A stretch of DNA of 64,000 nucleotides, from the NCBI GenBank assembly GCA_044355655.1, contig JBIKXS010000009.1, positions 28,033 to 92,032 of the forward strand. The letters run 5' to 3'. The notes beneath the pieces are model-generated. The model was given only the letters and a program-made list of their open reading frames with translations, made no database searches and was not told where the DNA came from. The position numbers and the translations under genes were made by a program. How positions within the stretch are numbered: the first letter of the stretch is position 1; each line of letters opens with the position of its first letter. Of the stretch, positions 61,334 through 64,000 are shown in pieces. Source of the stretch: UBA3064 sp023258775. GTDB taxonomy: Bacteria > Pseudomonadota > Gammaproteobacteria > Burkholderiales > Burkholderiaceae_E.

Positions 61334-61439
61334 GAAGAAACGCAACCGACGAATATCAGGCAGGCGTTAAGTGTTAATCATCCCGCCAACTTCGCCGAAG
61401 GTTTGCCCCGGGGTAAGTGCTGAGTCATGTACGCTGAGG

Positions 61440-61835
61440 CTAAGGCGCTCCGTCGCACTCAACCAAACCAAGTATCTGCCGAGCCTGATCCTCGGGCATG
61501 CCGCTCACTATCAGCCGTGCTAAGGCCTTTTGGAGTCCAGCAGCTTCACCTTTAAGGATCCCGGCGGCTTCGCCTTTGAGGATACCCGCAGTTTCACCCT
61601 CGGCTCTCGCCGCATGCAACTCCATCTGCTCAATCAAAAGCGCACGTTCCCGCTCAAAGGCAAACTGCTGCTCGATCTCATCGGCGCTCATCGCTCTGAG
61701 CATATTGAGTGCCTTTTGTACCGGTTGATGATTCATTGACGACATGACTTGATCCTCGTGCCAACGTTTGAGAAAGTTTACCCAGAAAGCGAGGGCAGAG
61801 GCGAAGTTTGTGGAGGCTAAGCCTCTCCGTCGCAC
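61440..61835 (-). pseudogene. Rpn-family nuclease C-terminal fragment, copy 1
   Basis: A 131-residue frame resembling the C-terminal region of Rpn (recombination-promoting nuclease, PD-(D/E)XK, YhgA-like) proteins: SALAFWVNFLKRWHEDQVM, then a charged helix (EIEQQFAFERERALLIEQ), Gly-Glu repeats (AEGETAGILKGEAAGILKGEA) and the end LARLIVSGMPEDQARQILGL. The catalytic nuclease domain is absent, so this is a remnant or a free-standing tail. Its first codons lie in the end of copy 2. Confidence 0.7.
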
Positions 61836-62098
61836 TCATCCACACCAAGTATCTGCCGAGCCTGATACTCGGGCATGCCGCTAACTATCAGCCGTGCTAA
61901 GGCCTTTTGGAGTCCAGCAGCTTCACCTTTAAGGATCCCAGCAGCTTCGCCTTCAGCCCTCGCCGCATGCAACTCCATCTGCTCAATCAAAAGCGCACGT
62001 TCCCGCTCAAAGGCAAACTGCTGTTCGATCTCATCGGCGCTCATCGCTCTGAGCATATTGAGTGCCTTTTGAACCGGTGGATGATGCATTGACGACAT
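61817..62098 (-). pseudogene. Rpn-family nuclease C-terminal fragment, copy 2
   Basis: A 93-residue frame (from MSSMHHPPVQKALNMLRAMS) with the same helix, a single GILKGEAAG unit and the end IVSGMPEYQARQILGVDE. It is nearly identical to copy 1 apart from the missing 24-base unit. The nuclease domain is lacking. Confidence 0.7.
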
Positions 62099-62120
62099 GA
62101 CTTGATCCTCCTGCCAACGT

Positions 62121-63527
62121 TTGAGAAAGTTTACCCAGAAAGCGAGGTCAGAGGCGAAGTTTGTGGAGGCTAAGCCTCTCCGTCGAACTCAGCCACACCA
62201 AGTATCTGCCGAGCCTGATCCTCAGGCATGCCGCTTGCGATCAGCCGTGCTAAGGCCTTTTGGAGACCAGCGGTCTCTCCTTCTACAAGGCCAAGCGCCT
62301 TACCTTTATGAATCCCGGCAGCCTCGCCTTCAGCCCTTGCCGCATGCAACTCCATCTGCTCAATCTGCTGTCGCTAAGACGCTTAAAAGCGCAAGCCAAA
62401 TATACAAGGGCATTCATGGCTTTGAGCTTCCTGTTGAATTAGATCCCGCTACTGATGTCAGTCTTGTTAAGCAAATTGGGGATGGGGGTCATGGCGAAGT
62501 CTTCGAAATGCAACTCTATGGGCAACCAAAGATCTACAAAAGGTTTAAAGACGATGACTCTTGGCCACTAGAATTAGATCCGGATTTTGCAGTCAAGGGT
62601 GAGGCAAAGCTATTGCGCACTCAAGAAGCAACAGCATCATTCTTGCATGAAGCAGAGAAGAAGGTTCTGGTTGCGCCGACCCACTTTGTCGTCAGCGAAA
62701 CCGACGCTGCTGGCTTGAGGAGAGATTTCATTGTCGAAGTTGGAGATAAGGAATTCAGGGCCTGGGCTAAGCATCGCCTATCGCTCAATAGTGATACTGC
62801 TGGCAAGCAGACTCCAGGCTATTCGTTGGAGATCATTGGTGTTATACAAGATAGAGCAAAAGGCGTAGACCTTTTCGAGTATCTCGGCGATGAGTACGAC
62901 AATCCCGGAACGATTGCGCGGGAGGATGTGAAACAAATTGCGCTTGGACTACTTCACGCGATTGAGGTTTTGGGCAAACGCGGTTTTGTTCATGGCGATA
63001 TAAAGTTTGAAAACGCTTTTTACGATCAAACTTCTAAAAAGTTGATGCTTATTGATACGGGCGGGTTATCAAAGCTTTCTAAGATCGAGGCAAGACTAAG
63101 CGACACTGCCTTTACGCCTGACAGGGGCTCTACTTACGCTTACAGGATTCAAGACGATGGCGCCTCTGGCCTGGAAGCTGATCTCTACTCAGTCGGGATA
63201 CTTCTGTTGGAACTGTCAGCACGTTGTGAAACAGACGTATCCACCCGCGATGCAGAGATTGACAAGATAAAAGCGCTACAGAAGTCATTCGGTAAATATG
63301 CTAAAGCTACAGAAGGCGGCGGATACGATCCTGGCACAGCTCGCAACGAGGTATGGTTTAAGTTATACGGTCAGTATCAAAAGAAGAATACGCCCCTTGA
63401 AAAAGCAGGACTTCGCGCCGTCGCGCACGCGCTAGATATGTCTAATGCGGCAACGCATGCGAACAAAATATCGAACCGAGCGAGTTACCTTTCCGAGCTA
63501 AAAAAAATAGCCAGCATCATAAGGTGA
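62121..63527 (+). CDS. Eukaryotic-like Ser/Thr protein kinase, probably 5'-truncated
   Basis: Residues from about 100 on form a protein kinase domain. The Gly-rich loop is QIGDGGHGEVFEM (about 117-129), the ATP-anchoring Lys in PKIYKRFK, a helix-C Glu in FLHEAEKKV, the catalytic loop HGDIKFENAFYD (near 289) and the metal-binding motif as DTG in LMLIDTGGLSK (near 312) in place of DFG. The activation segment is unusual (FTPDRGSTYAYRIQDDG). The first 84 codons are antisense to the third Rpn remnant and look like a chance extension; no good start lies between 62372 and the Gly-rich loop. Such kinases occur as effectors or toxins, but function here is unknown. Confidence 0.65.
   Translation: MRKFTQKARSEAKFVEAKPLRRTQPHQVSAEPDPQACRLRSAVLRPFGDQRSLLLQGQAPYLYESRQPRLQPLPHATPSAQSAVAKTLKSASQIYKGIHGFELPVELDPATDVSLVKQIGDGGHGEVFEMQLYGQPKIYKRFKDDDSWPLELDPDFAVKGEAKLLRTQEATASFLHEAEKKVLVAPTHFVVSETDAAGLRRDFIVEVGDKEFRAWAKHRLSLNSDTAGKQTPGYSLEIIGVIQDRAKGVDLFEYLGDEYDNPGTIAREDVKQIALGLLHAIEVLGKRGFVHGDIKFENAFYDQTSKKLMLIDTGGLSKLSKIEARLSDTAFTPDRGSTYAYRIQDDGASGLEADLYSVGILLLELSARCETDVSTRDAEIDKIKALQKSFGKYAKATEGGGYDPGTARNEVWFKLYGQYQKKNTPLEKAGLRAVAHALDMSNAATHANKISNRASYLSELKKIASIIR
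62170..62355 (-). pseudogene. Rpn-family nuclease C-terminal fragment, copy 3 (truncated)
   Basis: The remnant MELHAARAEGEAAGIHKGKA and the end LIASGMPEDQARQILGVAE match the other copies but with more changes (GLVEGETAG in place of the repeat). On the coding strand the similarity stops before IEQMEL, and an in-frame TAG follows a few codons upstream. The full nuclease gene once extended beyond 62371 and was cut there. Confidence 0.65.
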
Positions 63528-63600
63528 AGCGATACCGGTCAAAAGAAGTGCTAAGCCCCCGGCTCCAACCGCCTGCGACGCCATCTTCTCGATTAGTAGC

Positions 63601-63783
63601 ATGAGCGCACTCAGTGCGCCTGTGAGCGCTCAAGCAGTATTTACGAATACCTTTACTCGCTCAGACGGATTCCTGTGTCTGGGCTTGCGCCGAGGAAGTG
63701 ACATTCTCAAGGGCGGTGAAGGTGATGATGTCTTTGCTTACACCTTCGCCTTTGAAAGTGGCCCAAGCGATGCCAGCGGGTAG
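63601..63783 (+). pseudogene. RTX (hemolysin-type calcium-binding) repeat remnant
   Basis: The frame ends RRGSDILKGGEGDDVFAYTF and SGPSDASG, a pattern of RTX nonapeptide repeats and the segment that follows them in large secreted proteins. The preceding 30 codons (MSALSAPVSAQAVFTNTF...) do not look like a natural N-terminus. It is most likely a piece of a longer gene left by rearrangement. The rest of 63528-63823 holds nothing else I can name. Confidence 0.5.
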
Positions 63784-63823
63784 CAGATGGTTTTGTGCAG
63801 CAAGTAGCGCTTGAGCATTAGCG

Positions 63824-64000
63824 CTATAAAACAGCTTCAATGCCTTTTCGTTCGATGAGGTGTAAGAGCTTAAGTGACGGACCACTTGGGCGTTTATCCC
63901 CAATTTCCCACTTCTGAACCGTCGATACGCTCGTATTCAAAATCGCCGCAAGTACCGCCTGGCTTACCTGAACGGATTCACGAAGTGACTTGATTTGTTG
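63824..64000 (-). CDS. Helix-turn-helix regulator, antitoxin-like (NadS/HigA type), N-terminus outside the window
   Basis: The last 58 residues of an XRE-like DNA-binding protein. Seen on the minus strand are SLRESVQVSQAVLAAILNTS, then VSTVQKWEIGDKRPSGPSLK and LLHLIERKGIEAVL before a TAG at 63826-63824. The pattern, including the VQKWE recognition helix, fits the small antitoxin-like regulators that follow RelE/HigB-type toxins. A toxin gene would lie beyond the right edge, which cannot be checked here. Confidence 0.75.
   Translation of the reverse strand, partial: QQIKSLRESVQVSQAVLAAILNTSVSTVQKWEIGDKRPSGPSLKLLHLIERKGIEAVL

Larger units (their letters stand above)
61433..62371 (-). repeat. 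Three tandem copies of the 3' end of an Rpn/YhgA-like nuclease gene
   Basis: Three direct copies lie head to tail: about 61433-61809 (377 bases), 61810-62162 (353 bases) and 62163-62371 (truncated). Copies 1 and 2 are nearly identical over most of their length; copy 1 carries one extra 24-base unit coding for an additional GILKGEAA. Copy 3 is more diverged and breaks off at about 62371, where the sequence changes to the kinase gene. Confidence 0.85.

Overview
The window reads as chromosome of a betaproteobacterium, most likely order Burkholderiales. The support is gene content and order: dnaK-dnaJ, gloB / methyltransferase / rnhA, dnaQ followed by a DUF2863 protein (a family I know from Betaproteobacteria), a soxCDYZAXB thiosulfate-oxidation cluster, and peptide ABC cassettes with fused double ATPases. 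Base composition is near 50% G+C by eye. Gene density is high, most genes sit in overlapping or nearly touching operons, and I saw no rRNA, tRNA, CRISPR array or complete insertion sequence. Genus assignment is not possible from reading alone.

Layout. 1-2.5 kb: 3' part of dnaK, then dnaJ. 2.5-6.7 kb: a hot-dog dehydratase, a crotonase, hemL and fabI. 6.9-19.2 kb: two complete peptide-type ABC importers back to back, each ordered binding protein, two permeases, fused double ATPase. 19.2-26.4 kb (minus strand): gloB, an MltD-like LysM lytic transglycosylase, tonB, exbB, two exbD and a TPR protein, a TonB energy module. 26.5-34.1 kb (plus): methyltransferase, rnhA, a two-gene RND efflux pump, dnaQ and DUF2863. 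34.1-44 kb: the sox region, with a thioredoxin-like gene facing an ArsR-type regulator across a shared control region, then soxC, D, Y, Z, A, X, B, a SoxH-like metallohydrolase and a class II aldolase. 44-51.4 kb: a short GlpD-like oxidoreductase, an M20 peptidase, an alpha carbonic anhydrase, a TAXI-type TRAP transporter and a ChaC-like cyclotransferase. 51.5-61.3 kb: two alpha/beta hydrolases with a small membrane protein, an N-acyl-D-amino-acid deacylase, another small membrane protein, an isolated divergent FliG, and an acyl-CoA ligase / thiolase / cytochrome P450 group. 61.4-64 kb is the accessory end: three tandem remnants of an Rpn/YhgA-like nuclease gene, a eukaryotic-like protein kinase that appears to have lost its 5' end, an RTX-repeat remnant and the C-terminal half of a helix-turn-helix (antitoxin-like) gene running off the window.

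How the genes work together. SoxXA, SoxYZ, SoxB and SoxCD form the full periplasmic thiosulfate oxidation system, including the sulfane dehydrogenase, so complete oxidation to sulfate is expected. The ArsR regulator has cysteines placed like those of persulfide sensors. A promoter-like sequence in front of it has its -35 and -10 boxes inside the two arms of a palindrome, a simple layout for repression. Two peptide importers, M20 and D-amino-acid deacylases, a TRAP transporter and a TonB system suggest a heterotroph that also gains energy from reduced sulfur.

Most unusual items: the orphan FliG whose torque-helix charges appear mostly lost; the Rpn-tail array joined to a kinase gene; the sox control region with its 23-bp periodic array; a run of ATG-containing 15-bp repeats at the start of the TonB-associated TPR gene; and a lysophospholipase-like hydrolase with Tyr where the catalytic His is expected.
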